From Lachnospiraceae bacterium (GTDB taxonomy: Bacteria > Bacillota > Clostridia > Lachnospirales > Lachnospiraceae), in the NCBI GenBank assembly GCA_017427685.1, contig JAFRSH010000049.1, positions 62,001-126,000 of the forward strand: a DNA stretch of 64,000 nucleotides, given 5' to 3'. The translations under genes were made by a program, and so were the position numbers. The notes under the pieces were generated by a model that did no database searches, had not been told where the DNA came from, and worked only from the letters and a program-made list of their open reading frames with translations. Positions 31,063 through 41,071 of the stretch are shown here, one piece after another. Within the stretch, counting starts at the first letter, position 1. The number at the start of each line of letters is the position of its first letter.

Positions 31063-32597
31063 GAAAAAAGTGGATTCAGAGACAGCAGGAGCTTCTGAAC
31101 ACGGCAAAAGCCGCTGGCAGAGAGCTTACTGCGGACGAACAGACCGAATTCGACGATTTACAGCGTAAGATTGACGAGTTCGATCAGAAGGAAGCAGAGC
31201 GTCAGGCGCAGGCTACCGCTGCAGCACAGGCACAGCCCGAGCAGGCAGAGGACCTTAACGCAGTACGCGAAGCAGAACGCAGCGCAGAGCGTTCCCGTAT
31301 CAGGGAGATCGAAGCGATCTGTACTCATTTTGGCGTAAACGCAAGAGAGTACATCGACAACGGCACTTCCGTAGATGCTACCAGAAAGGCAGTTATGGAG
31401 AAGCTCATGCAGGACGGCACACCCATCAGACAGACGGGAAGCGCAGAAGTAACCAAAGACGGCGAGGACAAGTTCAGAGATGCAGTTTCAGACTCGCTCC
31501 TTATGAGAGCAGGTATTGAGCTTGCACATCCTGCAGACGGCGCAAGAGAGTTACAGGGTCTTTCCCTTCGTGACATCTTCATTGAGTGCGAGGAGAGAGC
31601 AAACGGAACAAGAGGTCTTAACCGTAAGACCAGCGACGATCTGTTCACAATGGCTCAGAGACAGTTCTTCAACCCTACCGCAGCTTTCCCTGCTATTCTT
31701 GATAACGCGATCAACAAGGCATACGTTGAAGGTCATAAGACCGTAGCCGTAACCTTCGACCGTATCACCAAGAAGGGCAGCCTTAAAGACTTCAAGACCG
31801 CTGACAACAACTACCTTGCAGGTCCTGTAGGCGAGTTCCTCGAGGTTCCTGAAGGAAGCGAGCTCAAGCACGACGTATGGAGCGACGAGAAGCTGCCTAC
31901 CAGAAAGCTCAAGACTTACGGCCGCCAGTTCACACTGACCCGTCAGGCTTTCATTAACGACGATATCGACGTTGTTACCAGAATCCCTGCAAAGTACGCA
32001 GCAAGCGCACGCAAGACCATCAATAAGCAGGTTTACAGCATCCTTGTAAACAACCCTGCTATTTACGACGGCGTAGCACTTTTCCACAGCAACCACAAGA
32101 ACGTGCTTGCAACCGGAACAGGCGTTACACAGGCAGCTATGCAGGCTATGATTATGGCGCTCCAGACACAGGAAGATCAGTTCGGAGAGGCTATCATCGT
32201 TCGCCCTGCAAAACTTGTAGTTCCCGTAGGCCTTGCCTTCGACTTCTACACCCTGTTCCATAGCCCTACCATCAACGGAAGCGGCAATACGCAGGCAGTT
32301 AACCCTCTGTACCGTTACGCAAACCAGATCGAGATCATCGAGGAGCCTACGATCAACGTTCTTTGCGGCGGATTCGGAAACACAATGCCGTGGTTCTTAC
32401 TCGGCGCTTCCGAAGATACAGACTTCATTGAGGTTGATTATCTCAACGGTCAGGAAATTCCTACCATTCGCAGAATGGAAGTTGCCGGACAGCTCGGCTT
32501 CGTTTGGGATATTTACCTTGACTGGGGCATCAGCGTTATGGACTTCCGCGGCGCAATTAAGAATCCGGGCGTTCAGATTGACAGCCCTTTATCATGA
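31059..32597 (+). CDS. Major capsid protein with N-terminal scaffold-like segment
   Basis: The 512-residue protein starts with a charged coiled-coil segment (about 1-90; ELTADEQTEFDDLQRKIDEF), typical of a scaffolding delta domain removed by the protease. A long alpha/beta capsid core follows, similar to Mu gpT-type or protease-capsid relatives (FHSNHKNVL, MPWFLLGASEDTDFIEVDYL). Strong ribosome site AAGGAGG. It should be the most abundant structural protein. Confidence 0.9.
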   Translation: MRKKWIQRQQELLNTAKAAGRELTADEQTEFDDLQRKIDEFDQKEAERQAQATAAAQAQPEQAEDLNAVREAERSAERSRIREIEAICTHFGVNAREYIDNGTSVDATRKAVMEKLMQDGTPIRQTGSAEVTKDGEDKFRDAVSDSLLMRAGIELAHPADGARELQGLSLRDIFIECEERANGTRGLNRKTSDDLFTMAQRQFFNPTAAFPAILDNAINKAYVEGHKTVAVTFDRITKKGSLKDFKTADNNYLAGPVGEFLEVPEGSELKHDVWSDEKLPTRKLKTYGRQFTLTRQAFINDDIDVVTRIPAKYAASARKTINKQVYSILVNNPAIYDGVALFHSNHKNVLATGTGVTQAAMQAMIMALQTQEDQFGEAIIVRPAKLVVPVGLAFDFYTLFHSPTINGSGNTQAVNPLYRYANQIEIIEEPTINVLCGGFGNTMPWFLLGASEDTDFIEVDYLNGQEIPTIRRMEVAGQLGFVWDIYLDWGISVMDFRGAIKNPGVQIDSPLS

Positions 32598-32614
32598 TAA
32601 GGAGGTAGCATAAG

Positions 32615-32974
32615 ATGGCTAAAGCGACATATTGGCAGAGAGGCGAAACCCTCGATTACCCTAACGCGTCCGGGAGCAAGATCGACGCGAATACTATCGT
32701 TGTTCTGAAAACCGGAGCAACCGGAAGAATCGGCGTTATCGGAACCGACATTCCTAACGGCGAGACTGGATCCGTTCACGTAACAGGCGTTTACGAGATG
32801 GCAAAGTCCAGCTCTAACGCTATCGCACAGGGCGAAGCAGTTTACTGGGATGGAACCGGTATTACCGAGGCGAGCAACGACGGAGGCGGCACTCCTACTT
32901 ACTATCCTTCCGCAGGTTATGCGGCAGCAGCTGCAGCAGCAAGCGCAGACAAGATTCTTGTAAGGATCGGATAA
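32615..32974 (+). CDS. DUF2190-like capsid decoration protein
   Basis: The 119-residue protein has the compact beta-rich profile of DUF2190 (ANTIVVLKTGATGRIGVIG, GSVHVTGVYEMAKS, GEAVYWDGTGIT), a family of capsid-stabilising decoration proteins found directly after the capsid gene. Confidence 0.82.
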   Translation: MAKATYWQRGETLDYPNASGSKIDANTIVVLKTGATGRIGVIGTDIPNGETGSVHVTGVYEMAKSSSNAIAQGEAVYWDGTGITEASNDGGGTPTYYPSAGYAAAAAAASADKILVRIG

Positions 32975-32984
32975 GGAGGCGCTC

Positions 32985-33281
32985 ATGGCAGAAATCCTTA
33001 ACGGCGGCGAGGGAAGCACCCTCGTCGCTTGCTATCCTATACTTTACCATTCCCATCAGTACGCGGTAGACGAGGTTCTGCCGACGAACGATCCCGGAAT
33101 GGTAGCCGCATGGCTTGAAGCCGGAACAGCGAAATGGACGGACGGCGAGCCTAAAGAGGAAGCTCCAAAGGCTGTGCCTAAAACAGCGGAGCCCGGAAGA
33201 ACCGGTGAGGCTGTGTCCACGGAGAGCGATGGCGACGACCTTGTAGGCAAAGTTCCCAAGACTAAACAAAGAAAGAAGTAG
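32985..33281 (+). CDS. Unknown head-region protein
   Basis: A 98-residue protein with a short globular start (GGEGSTLVACYPILYHSHQY) and a low-complexity, Lys/Pro-rich tail. Located among head-completion genes; not recognised. Confidence 0.6.
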   Translation: MAEILNGGEGSTLVACYPILYHSHQYAVDEVLPTNDPGMVAAWLEAGTAKWTDGEPKEEAPKAVPKTAEPGRTGEAVSTESDGDDLVGKVPKTKQRKK

Positions 33282-33289
33282 GTGAGCTT

Positions 33290-33634
33290 ATGCTATCGTT
33301 CAAGGACCAGATCAGAAGCGACAACGCGAACATATTTATGAACACGGCCGAGTTTTCGGACGTTCACCTTGTAAACGGCAAAGAGATGGCGATTCAGATT
33401 GATAATAACGAGATGATCGACCGAGAGAAGCGTTATCAGTATAAGCGCTCGTTGTATGCGGACGGCGTTTACCTGAAGGAGCTTTTAATCTATGTACGCG
33501 CGGAGAAGTTCGGACCATTACCGGCAGTCGGAAGAACGCTGATTCTTGACGGAAAGACCTACGTAATTTCAGATGCTATAAACGAGGACGGAATTTATTC
33601 TCTTTCATTGGAGGCTAACAAGACAATGTCATGA
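33290..33634 (+). CDS. Head-tail joining protein, FII-like
   Basis: The 114-residue protein begins SFKDQIRSDNANIFMNTAEF, a pattern of phage head-tail attachment proteins similar to lambda FII, and ends with strands (LILDGKTYVISDAINEDG). The position after the decoration protein supports a neck role. Confidence 0.7.
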   Translation: MLSFKDQIRSDNANIFMNTAEFSDVHLVNGKEMAIQIDNNEMIDREKRYQYKRSLYADGVYLKELLIYVRAEKFGPLPAVGRTLILDGKTYVISDAINEDGIYSLSLEANKTMS

Positions 33635-34251
33635 TGCATTATTGCATAAACATGGACGGCCTCGAGGAGATAGAGGCCGCGCTCGGAAAAGCGAAAGACA
33701 AGTCAAAGTACGTTTTAAGGGCGGCGATAAACGACTCCGCAAAGGAAGTAGCGAACAGAATGATGAAGGGAGCCGGGTCCCGGTATGCGAGAAACGACCG
33801 AGGCATGAAGCCTTACAGACCCGTTACCAAAATCGACAAAGCAAAAATCGGCAGGCTTGCAGCAATAATTGACGTAAGAGACAAGAGCTCCGACTTGTAC
33901 GAGTACAAGTTAAGCGACCGAACCTATTACCCCGGCAGTAAAGGGGCTCCAAAATGGATAAAAGCGAAACAGTTACGGAGCGGAAGTCTCAAGCGGATCG
34001 CGGCAAGGCCGGGAAATGCAGGCGACAAATACAAGGGTTTCGTTGTTAAGTACCACAGCGGCCACCTTGCTATCGCCGAACGTGTGCCCGGAACGAGTAT
34101 GAGAGGGCATCCCGAAAAGGAAGCCATCCGCTCACTATACGCTACTTCAAAGCCGAAAGCGGAAGAAACCGTATTCAAGCACACCATAGACCCCGAGATG
34201 TACGACTTGCTTATGCGCAACATTCAGAGCGAACTCGTAAGATTCTTGTAA
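33631..34251 (+). CDS. Minor tail protein Z-like
   Basis: The 206-residue basic protein resembles lambda gpZ/HK97 gp10-type neck proteins (EAALGKAKDKSKYVLRAAIN, ERVPGTSMRGHPEKEAI). These sit at the head-tail junction. It overlaps the previous stop by 4 nt. Confidence 0.75.
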   Translation: MMHYCINMDGLEEIEAALGKAKDKSKYVLRAAINDSAKEVANRMMKGAGSRYARNDRGMKPYRPVTKIDKAKIGRLAAIIDVRDKSSDLYEYKLSDRTYYPGSKGAPKWIKAKQLRSGSLKRIAARPGNAGDKYKGFVVKYHSGHLAIAERVPGTSMRGHPEKEAIRSLYATSKPKAEETVFKHTIDPEMYDLLMRNIQSELVRFL

Positions 34252-34262
34252 GGAGGTAAGCA

Positions 34263-34733
34263 ATGACACCGCTTGAATTACAGGACGAGCTTGTAGAGGA
34301 GATGAAGGAGCTCTTTAAGGACTACCTTTACAGATCTGCATCAAGCAAAGAGCGTGTGCCGCTTCAAGTTTTCCCCCAGCATATACCCATAAACGAGACG
34401 GACGACGAGGAAGATCCTGTGCCGTACCTTATCGTAAGGTTGAGCAGCGGAGACGACGACGGAACGCGCGATAGCAACAACATTGTGAAACTCGTTATAA
34501 TCGCAGGAATCTACGACGATAACCTGAACGCGCAAGGACACAGAGATGTTATGAACATCATCCAGAAGATTTACGACAGGTTTCACAAGAACCCTAACTT
34601 GCATGATAAAGCCGCATATACAGGGGAGTTCCACTGGGCAGCGCAAGAGGATAACTATTATCCGTTCTACTTCGGTGCCTGCAGTATCGCTTTCAATATT
34701 GCGGCGATAAGAAGGGAGGACGAATACGCATGA
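34263..34733 (+). CDS. Tail completion/terminator-like protein
   Basis: The 156-residue acidic protein has a long helix (ELQDELVEEMKELFKDYL) and strands (PYLIVRLSSGDDDG, VKLVIIAGIYDDN) similar to Mu-type tail terminator proteins that cap the tail tube. Overlaps the next gene. Confidence 0.65.
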   Translation: MTPLELQDELVEEMKELFKDYLYRSASSKERVPLQVFPQHIPINETDDEEDPVPYLIVRLSSGDDDGTRDSNNIVKLVIIAGIYDDNLNAQGHRDVMNIIQKIYDRFHKNPNLHDKAAYTGEFHWAAQEDNYYPFYFGACSIAFNIAAIRREDEYA

Positions 34734-35065
34734 GTGCTAAAAACAAGAACGAGGTCAAGGCCGAAGCCGTAGAGGTTGAAGTTAAGACCGAGGAAGCTCC
34801 TGTTTCAGAAAAGAAGCCGGAGAAAAAGAAAAGCAACGTTGTGTATCTCGGACCCACTATCACCGGAGTAGTAAGGCACTCGGAAGTTTTCGCAGGCGGC
34901 GAGCTTCCTGAAAAGGCGGCAAAATGCGTTTCCGACTTTCCGATGATGGCAAGGCTTTTCGTAGACATTGACGAAATGGCCGAGGCGGTCAAAGAGTTAC
35001 GCAAGGAAAAGAGCGTACTGAGTACGATCTACGCACAGACAGTAAACAAATACACAAGGAGGTAA
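34730..35065 (+). CDS. Unknown small protein before the tail sheath
   Basis: The 111-residue protein has a charged N-terminal half rich in Lys/Glu and a globular C-terminal part (NVVYLGPTITGVVRHSEVFA). The position between tail terminator and sheath is that of Mu gp38-like proteins. Function unknown. Confidence 0.6.
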   Translation: MSAKNKNEVKAEAVEVEVKTEEAPVSEKKPEKKKSNVVYLGPTITGVVRHSEVFAGGELPEKAAKCVSDFPMMARLFVDIDEMAEAVKELRKEKSVLSTIYAQTVNKYTRR

Positions 35066-35070
35066 TAAGA

Positions 35071-36522
35071 ATGCCCTATTTACACGGAATCAGGATTAAA
35101 GAGAATCCTACAAGCGTTCCCACCCCGGTCGTAAACGAGGCAGGTGTGCCGGTCGTTTTCGGTACAGCACCTGTAAACCTTGCAGCAGACCCGGCGCACG
35201 CAACAAACAAGTTATTCCTCTGCAATAGTTTTGCGGAGGCAGTTGCAGCCCTCGGTTATTCCGACGACTACGACAACTACACCCTTTGTCAGGCTATGGA
35301 CGCTTTCTTTAAGGCGTTCGGGGTTGCACCCGTTATTTTCTGTAACGTACTTGACCCCAGCAAGGCAGGACACAAAGAGTCTATCACCACAGCGAGTCTT
35401 ACCGTTTCAGACGGTTTGGCAAAGATCAACGAGGTCGGCGTTATTTTAAGCACCCTTGTACTGAAGAACGGCGGAACCGATCTCGTAGAAGGAACTGACT
35501 ACACCCTCGAATTTGACGAGGAAGGCAAGGTTATCGTTACTGTTCTTGCAGCAGGAGTCACAACGATCACCGTTACCGGTAGTAAGTTAAAGCCTTCTGG
35601 CGTTTCTGCAGCAGACGTAGTAGGCGCAATCGACGCAGGAACCGGCGTTTACACCGGTATTCAGCTCGTAGACAAGGTTTATCCCGAGTTTTCGCTTACC
35701 CCTTCACTTCTTCTTGCGCCCGGCTGGTCCCAGAACCCTACTGTTGGACTTGCGCTCGCAGAGAAGTGCAACAACGTAAGCGGAATGTTCAAGTGCGAGT
35801 GTGTCGTTGACATTGACTCCGCATCAGGAACCGGCGCTACGAAGTATAACGACGTTGCAACCGTAAAGGCAAACAGCGGTTACGCACACGAGCACATGAT
35901 CTGCTTATGGCCGATGGTTAAGTACGCAGGTAAGAAGATGGCATTTTCCGCTATCTACGCAGCTATGGCTTGCTACACCGACGCGACCAACGACAACGTG
36001 CCCAGCGTTTCACCTTCCAACAGAGCAATCCGCATTTCTACCGCTTGTCTTGCAGACGGTACAGAAGTTCTTCTGGACCAGCCGCAGGCTAACGAGCTTA
36101 ACGGCGCAGGCGTAGTTACAGCTCTTAACCTTAACGGATGGAAGGCATGGGGCAACAATACAGCGGCTTACCCTGATACCACCGATCCTAAAGATCGCTG
36201 GATCGCTTGCAGACGCTTCTTCTCATGGTGGGGCAATTCCTTTATTACCACATACATGAGCAAGGTTGACAGCCCTGCAAACTACCGCTTGATCGAGAGC
36301 ATTGTTGACTCGGAGAACGTAAGAGCAAACAGCCTTGTTTCGACTGGCAAGTGTGCCGGTCTTCGCATGGTTTACAGCAAGGACGACAACCCGATCGGCA
36401 ACGTTATCGACGGCAAGATCGTATTCAGACAGTACCTCGCACCTTACACCCCTGCAGAGGACATTCTGAATATTCTTGAATTCGATCCTTCCATGATCGA
36501 AGCAGCTTTAGGAGGTGAATAA
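35071..36522 (+). CDS. Tail sheath protein, FI-like
   Basis: The 483-residue protein has the sheath signature pattern: N-terminal core (TPVVNEAGVPVVFGTAPVNL), an inserted beta domain (about 110-200, repetitive Val/Thr strands), and a C-terminal contractile core ending GKIVFRQYLAPYTPAEDI. A sheath makes the phage a myovirus with a contractile tail. Confidence 0.93.
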   Translation: MPYLHGIRIKENPTSVPTPVVNEAGVPVVFGTAPVNLAADPAHATNKLFLCNSFAEAVAALGYSDDYDNYTLCQAMDAFFKAFGVAPVIFCNVLDPSKAGHKESITTASLTVSDGLAKINEVGVILSTLVLKNGGTDLVEGTDYTLEFDEEGKVIVTVLAAGVTTITVTGSKLKPSGVSAADVVGAIDAGTGVYTGIQLVDKVYPEFSLTPSLLLAPGWSQNPTVGLALAEKCNNVSGMFKCECVVDIDSASGTGATKYNDVATVKANSGYAHEHMICLWPMVKYAGKKMAFSAIYAAMACYTDATNDNVPSVSPSNRAIRISTACLADGTEVLLDQPQANELNGAGVVTALNLNGWKAWGNNTAAYPDTTDPKDRWIACRRFFSWWGNSFITTYMSKVDSPANYRLIESIVDSENVRANSLVSTGKCAGLRMVYSKDDNPIGNVIDGKIVFRQYLAPYTPAEDILNILEFDPSMIEAALGGE

Positions 36523-36524
36523 GA

Positions 36525-37052
36525 ATGAGCGCAATCGTAAACATTCCCGAAGTTATTAACAACTTCAACGCTTACAATCAGGGTAACGTTCTTATCGGCG
36601 TTACCGGGCAGGTTCAGCTTCCTAACTTCGATGCGATTACAGAGGAGATCAAGGGCGCAGGCATCCTCGGTTCATACGAGACCGGAATCCCCGGTTTCTA
36701 TTCTTCGATGCCTCTTGATGTTCCGTTCCGTATTCTGGACACGGACATTTTCAGCATCATGAACCCCAACGAGCCCGTAGATGTTACTTTCAGAGCATCC
36801 GAGCAGCACACCGTAAAGGCAACCGGAGCGCTTGATTACAAGCAGATGAGAGTAGTTACTCGCGGACGCTTGAAGAACTTCACTCCCGGAACCCTTGAAC
36901 TGGGCAAGCAGATGGACGCGAAAGTAACCCTTGAACTTCTGTACATCCTTATCGAGGTTGACGGAAAGACCATGCTTGAATACGACAAGCTGAACACAGT
37001 CTTTGTAATTGACGGCAAGGACGTGTTAGAGAAAGTGAGGGCATATAGCTGA
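36525..37052 (+). CDS. Tail tube protein, FII-like
   Basis: The 175-residue protein immediately follows the sheath as in P2. Features include LIGVTGQVQLPNFDAITEEI and LKNFTPGTLELGKQMDAKVT, matching P2 FII-like tube proteins. It polymerises into the inner tube that the sheath contracts around. Confidence 0.9.
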   Translation: MSAIVNIPEVINNFNAYNQGNVLIGVTGQVQLPNFDAITEEIKGAGILGSYETGIPGFYSSMPLDVPFRILDTDIFSIMNPNEPVDVTFRASEQHTVKATGALDYKQMRVVTRGRLKNFTPGTLELGKQMDAKVTLELLYILIEVDGKTMLEYDKLNTVFVIDGKDVLEKVRAYS

Positions 37053-37456
37053 TGGAAGATAAGAAAGATATGTTAAGAGAGCAGGAGGCGGCGAAAACCG
37101 CCTCCGCTAATTCCGTGGTAGACACCACACCCAAGACAGAGGCAGAGGACGACGAGGAGGAAGAAAGCCTTGTTATTAAGCTCAAGAAGCCTTACAAGTT
37201 CGAGGGTAAGGAGTACACGGAGATCGACCTTTCCGGGTTAGAGGATCTGTCCGCCGCAGACATGATTTCAGTAAACAAATACCTTGACAGACAGAGTTCC
37301 GGTATTCAGGTAATGCCGGAGGTTTCTTTGGAGTACGCCTGTGTCCTTGCGAGCAAGGCGACCAAACAGCCTATTGAGTTCTTCACCGGGCTGTCTCCGA
37401 AGGTTGCGATCAAGGTTAAGAACCGCGTTATGGGTTTTTTATTCGGAGCGGAATAA
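37052..37456 (+). CDS. Tail assembly chaperone, GpE-like
   Basis: The 134-residue acidic protein ends KVKNRVMGFLFGAE. Codons GGT TTT TTA near its end create the slippery heptamer T-TTT-TTA (37435-37441), used for a programmed -1 frameshift into E' (to 37623). Position between tube and tape measure is that of E/E' in P2 and G/GT in lambda. Confidence 0.88.
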   Translation: MEDKKDMLREQEAAKTASANSVVDTTPKTEAEDDEEEESLVIKLKKPYKFEGKEYTEIDLSGLEDLSAADMISVNKYLDRQSSGIQVMPEVSLEYACVLASKATKQPIEFFTGLSPKVAIKVKNRVMGFLFGAE

Positions 37457-37623
37457 GGCCGTCCGATGTAAAGGCTTTACGCAGAATACTTATACAGCTT
37501 TCAATGGCGTTGCAGACGGGGATGGATTTCTTCGCTGCAATGCCATTATCAGAGCTTATTGAAACGATAGAGGAGGTTCACAAAATTGGCGACGAACGGA
37601 AAAGAATACAAGCTGGCCGTTAG
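37438..37623 (+). CDS. GpE' extension made by -1 frameshift
   Basis: After the T-TTT-TTA slippery site, the -1 frame runs in phase through LSMALQTGMDFFAAMPLSEL and IETIEEVHKIGDERK to TAG at 37621-37623. This hydrophobic-acidic block is very like the E'/T extension of P2-type phages. It overlaps the tape-measure start by 38 nt. A fused E-E' chaperone of about 190 residues would coat the tape measure during tail assembly. Confidence 0.85.
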   Translation, partial: FIRSGIRPSDVKALRRILIQLSMALQTGMDFFAAMPLSELIETIEEVHKIGDERKRIQAGR

Positions 37624-40600
37624 AATAGCCGGTATAGTCGACAAGTCTTACGACGTTGCGCTTACCTCCGCTAATGCCAGCTTAAAGGGCTTTAAGGCAA
37701 ACATGAATAAGATCGACGGCAGTTTCAGAGAGCTCGACAAAGGTTTTAATAAGATTATGTCAGCAGGTAAGGCTTGCTTTCACGCAATAGCCACTGCTGC
37801 GGGTGTGGCCGCAGTTGCCGTAGGAGCAGTTACGGCCGCATCCATTAAAGTCGGATCCGAATTCGAGGCAGAAATGAGCACAGTTCAGGCTATAAGCCAA
37901 GCCACGGACGAACAGCTTACAGAGCTTTCAGACAAGGCAAGGGAAGTAGCAAAAGAAACCGTATTCTCCGCTTCTGAAGTAGGACAGGCTATGGAGTTCA
38001 TGGGCATGGCCGGATGGAAAACCGAGGAGATGCTTTCAGGTATTGAAGGCGTAGTAAAACTTGCGGCAGCTTCCGGCGAGGAGATGTCTACTGTGTCTTC
38101 GATAGTAGTCGATACGCTTACGGCTATGGGTCATACGGCAGACGATACCGGGCATTTCGTAGACATTCTTGCGCAGGCGGCCATGAATTCAAATACGAAC
38201 GTGGAACTTATGGGCGATACATTCAAGTACGCGGCCCCGGTAGTCGGTTCTTTAGGTTACAGCATGGAAGATCTGGCAATAGCAACCGGGCTTATGGCTT
38301 CGAGCGGTATTAAAGGAAGCCTCGCAGGTACAGCCCTTCGTAATATGCTAACCAGAATGGTTAAGCCGACAAAGGAAAGCCAGAACGCAATCGACGCTTT
38401 AGGACTTTCCTTGACCGACGAAGAGGGCAATATGTATAGCCTTTTAGAAATAATGCAGAAGCTCCGTGAAAACTTCGCGGATAGCGACGACATAGAAGGC
38501 ATGAACGCAGCCCTTCGAGAGCTTGCAGGACTTACGGACGAGCAGATCGAGGAAGTACAGAGTAGCCTCGGTGAGCTTTCAGAAGCAGAAGAAGCCTTCT
38601 ACGCTGCAGAGTTAGGCGGACAAAGAGGTATGTCCGGCTTGCTTGCTATTGCAAACAGCACGGATGAGCAGTTCTTACAGCTTACGGAAGCGATCTACAA
38701 CGCGGAGGGCGCAGTAGATCAGATGGCCAACGTAAGACTTGATAACTTACAGGGCGATATTACGATCCTGAAAGATACCGCAGCAGACGCAGGTATCGAG
38801 TTCTATTACCAGTTCAAAGACAACCTCCGCAGTATCGTTCAGGAAGTTACGGCCTTCGTAGGTAAGGTTTCAAAACACATACCCGATGCGTTCAAGAAGG
38901 TTAGCGAGGCGTTCCCGACATTAAAGCGGAAGTTCACCCAGTACGCAAAGCCCGTATTCGATGCGATACTTTCAGTAGGCAAGTGGGTATTCGAGCACGG
39001 CAGAGGAATTATAGCGATCCTTGCCGGAATAGGCGCGGCGCTTGCAGCATACAAGATAGCAAGCACAGCATCGCACCTTATAACTTCGATTATGAAGTTA
39101 GCGAGCATGGGCCCGGTCGGCTGGATTATCATGGGCGTGGCAGCAGCCATTACAGCGGTTGTTTCAGCCTTGACCTATTACAAGCTCAAAGAAAGAGAAG
39201 CAATCGACAATAACCTTGCTGATCATTTCGGGAACATAGCTCTTTCATTAGAGGAGCTGCAGAAGATAGCGGAATACGTTGTTTCCACCGGGAACATTGA
39301 CAAGATAAGAGAAGCCCTTAATGCTTACGAAGGACTTGATGAGTACGCGCAGATCATAAGCAGCACGACAGAAGCCCTTAACAAGATGAACTGGAAGATC
39401 CAGATCGGCATGGAGCTTACCCCGGAGGAACAGGCGGAGTATCAGAAATCAATCGAGGATTACATTAAGGCGGTTGAGGACTTTGCCCTGCAGGGCAGAT
39501 ACGCGGTACATCTTAATCTTACGGCTATCTTCGGAGACGACGACACGAGCGGAGTCGTTAACAAGGTAGATCAGTTCTATCAGGATCAGTATGGAGAGCT
39601 TACAAGGTTAGGCGGCGAACTTGCAGACGCTGTGTCTAAAGGCTTTGAAGATAACTTCCTTGACGAGTTCGAGGTACAGGGAATTATCAAGATTCAGCAG
39701 CAAATGGCAGAGATCCAGAAAGCCCTTGCTTTAGGCGAGTACGACGCTACGCTTTCGGCTATTTCCACAAGGTTTAGCGCAGGACAGCTTACAGCCGATT
39801 CTTTCCAAGACTTGCAGGCAGAGCTTAAAGAAGCGGCACAGACCGTTTCGCAGGAATACGAAAAGAGCTACATCAAGGCGCAGGCAGCTCTCGGGGCTTC
39901 GTTAAGCAGCGGTTACTTGACTCAGGCGGAATACGACGCGGCGAGCGAAACCAACAAGCAGGAGATGCTACGAGGTCAGGCGGAAGCCAACATAAAGGCC
40001 GTTCAGTTCATGATCAACTCTATCGAGGACGCATACGGCGCAGAGATAAAGACCTACAACCAAAGAGTCAAAGAGATTATCGACGAATACACCGCAGACA
40101 GTTATAGCTGGGACTGGGAAGAACGCGGCGGTGTTATGTGGATGGGCCTTATTGATTCTTTACAAAAGGACAACGGTCTTGATTCAACCACCGAAAAGGC
40201 GATCGGAGAGTTGCTTGATAATATGAGCAGCCAGATCGAGATGATCAACAACCTTGCGAATGAATGGGATAGCCTTACGCCGGAGATGCAGACCGACATA
40301 GCAGCCATTCAGCAGAATTTAGCTGTTTTAGGCGGCATGACATCAAGGCGTGCATTTTTAGGAACCGCCGGAGATACAGGCGCTCTTTCAGATGATTTAG
40401 CAAACAGGATTTTCGCAGGCGGCGAGAACGCAGCCAAGACATGGCTTGAAGAATATTACGAGAACGTAACAACCGACGCTTATCAAGGCGCGCAGCGCAT
40501 GGCGGATCAGACGGCAAGAGATACACAAGACCTACTTAACGAGAGCTTTTCAGTAGGTTTTGACGTATATTCAACCCTCGGCATCCACTTAAAGCCGAGC

Positions 40601-41059
40601 ATCACCATACCCGAGACGACCTTCGATTTTAGTTTGGGAAGCCCTTACGGATCTGACGGCAAGATTAACGGACCTTACAGCGACGCTTATATTAAGGCGT
40701 GGGATTTAGCACATCCCGGACAGCACGCAAGAGGCGGACTTGTTCAGAGCAAGGAGCTTTCATGGCTTGCAGAGGAAGGACCCGAGATGGTTGTGCCGCT
40801 TGACGGAAGCCAGAGAGCTGTGTCTCTTTGGGAGATGGCAGGACGGCTCCTCGGAATGAGCAGCCTTACCGACAGATTCAGTCTTGACGGAGCAACGAGC
40901 GGCGGTAGCGTTTCGGTTGAGTACAGCCCTACGTTACAGTTCTACGGCGAAGCGCCTTCAAGAAAAGACCTTGACGAGGCCCTGAAGATGAGTCAGGACG
41001 AGTTCAACGACATGATGGAAAACTACCTTGCAGGCAAGCGTAGGGTTTCATTCGCATAA
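37586..41059 (+). CDS. Tail tape measure protein
   Basis: The 1157-residue protein starts at TTG 37586, with GAGGAGG upstream inside the E' frame. A TP901-like tape-measure region (about 90-350; EFEAEMSTVQAISQATDEQL, SGIKGSLAGTALRNMLTRMV) is followed by two close membrane-type segments (about 470-530; IIAILAGIGAALAAYKI, GWIIMGVAAAITAVVSAL) and a helical tail. Its length sets tail length, roughly 0.15 nm per residue in studied phages. Confidence 0.93.
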   Translation: MATNGKEYKLAVRIAGIVDKSYDVALTSANASLKGFKANMNKIDGSFRELDKGFNKIMSAGKACFHAIATAAGVAAVAVGAVTAASIKVGSEFEAEMSTVQAISQATDEQLTELSDKAREVAKETVFSASEVGQAMEFMGMAGWKTEEMLSGIEGVVKLAAASGEEMSTVSSIVVDTLTAMGHTADDTGHFVDILAQAAMNSNTNVELMGDTFKYAAPVVGSLGYSMEDLAIATGLMASSGIKGSLAGTALRNMLTRMVKPTKESQNAIDALGLSLTDEEGNMYSLLEIMQKLRENFADSDDIEGMNAALRELAGLTDEQIEEVQSSLGELSEAEEAFYAAELGGQRGMSGLLAIANSTDEQFLQLTEAIYNAEGAVDQMANVRLDNLQGDITILKDTAADAGIEFYYQFKDNLRSIVQEVTAFVGKVSKHIPDAFKKVSEAFPTLKRKFTQYAKPVFDAILSVGKWVFEHGRGIIAILAGIGAALAAYKIASTASHLITSIMKLASMGPVGWIIMGVAAAITAVVSALTYYKLKEREAIDNNLADHFGNIALSLEELQKIAEYVVSTGNIDKIREALNAYEGLDEYAQIISSTTEALNKMNWKIQIGMELTPEEQAEYQKSIEDYIKAVEDFALQGRYAVHLNLTAIFGDDDTSGVVNKVDQFYQDQYGELTRLGGELADAVSKGFEDNFLDEFEVQGIIKIQQQMAEIQKALALGEYDATLSAISTRFSAGQLTADSFQDLQAELKEAAQTVSQEYEKSYIKAQAALGASLSSGYLTQAEYDAASETNKQEMLRGQAEANIKAVQFMINSIEDAYGAEIKTYNQRVKEIIDEYTADSYSWDWEERGGVMWMGLIDSLQKDNGLDSTTEKAIGELLDNMSSQIEMINNLANEWDSLTPEMQTDIAAIQQNLAVLGGMTSRRAFLGTAGDTGALSDDLANRIFAGGENAAKTWLEEYYENVTTDAYQGAQRMADQTARDTQDLLNESFSVGFDVYSTLGIHLKPSITIPETTFDFSLGSPYGSDGKINGPYSDAYIKAWDLAHPGQHARGGLVQSKELSWLAEEGPEMVVPLDGSQRAVSLWEMAGRLLGMSSLTDRFSLDGATSGGSVSVEYSPTLQFYGEAPSRKDLDEALKMSQDEFNDMMENYLAGKRRVSFA

Positions 41060-41071
41060 GGAGAGACGGCT

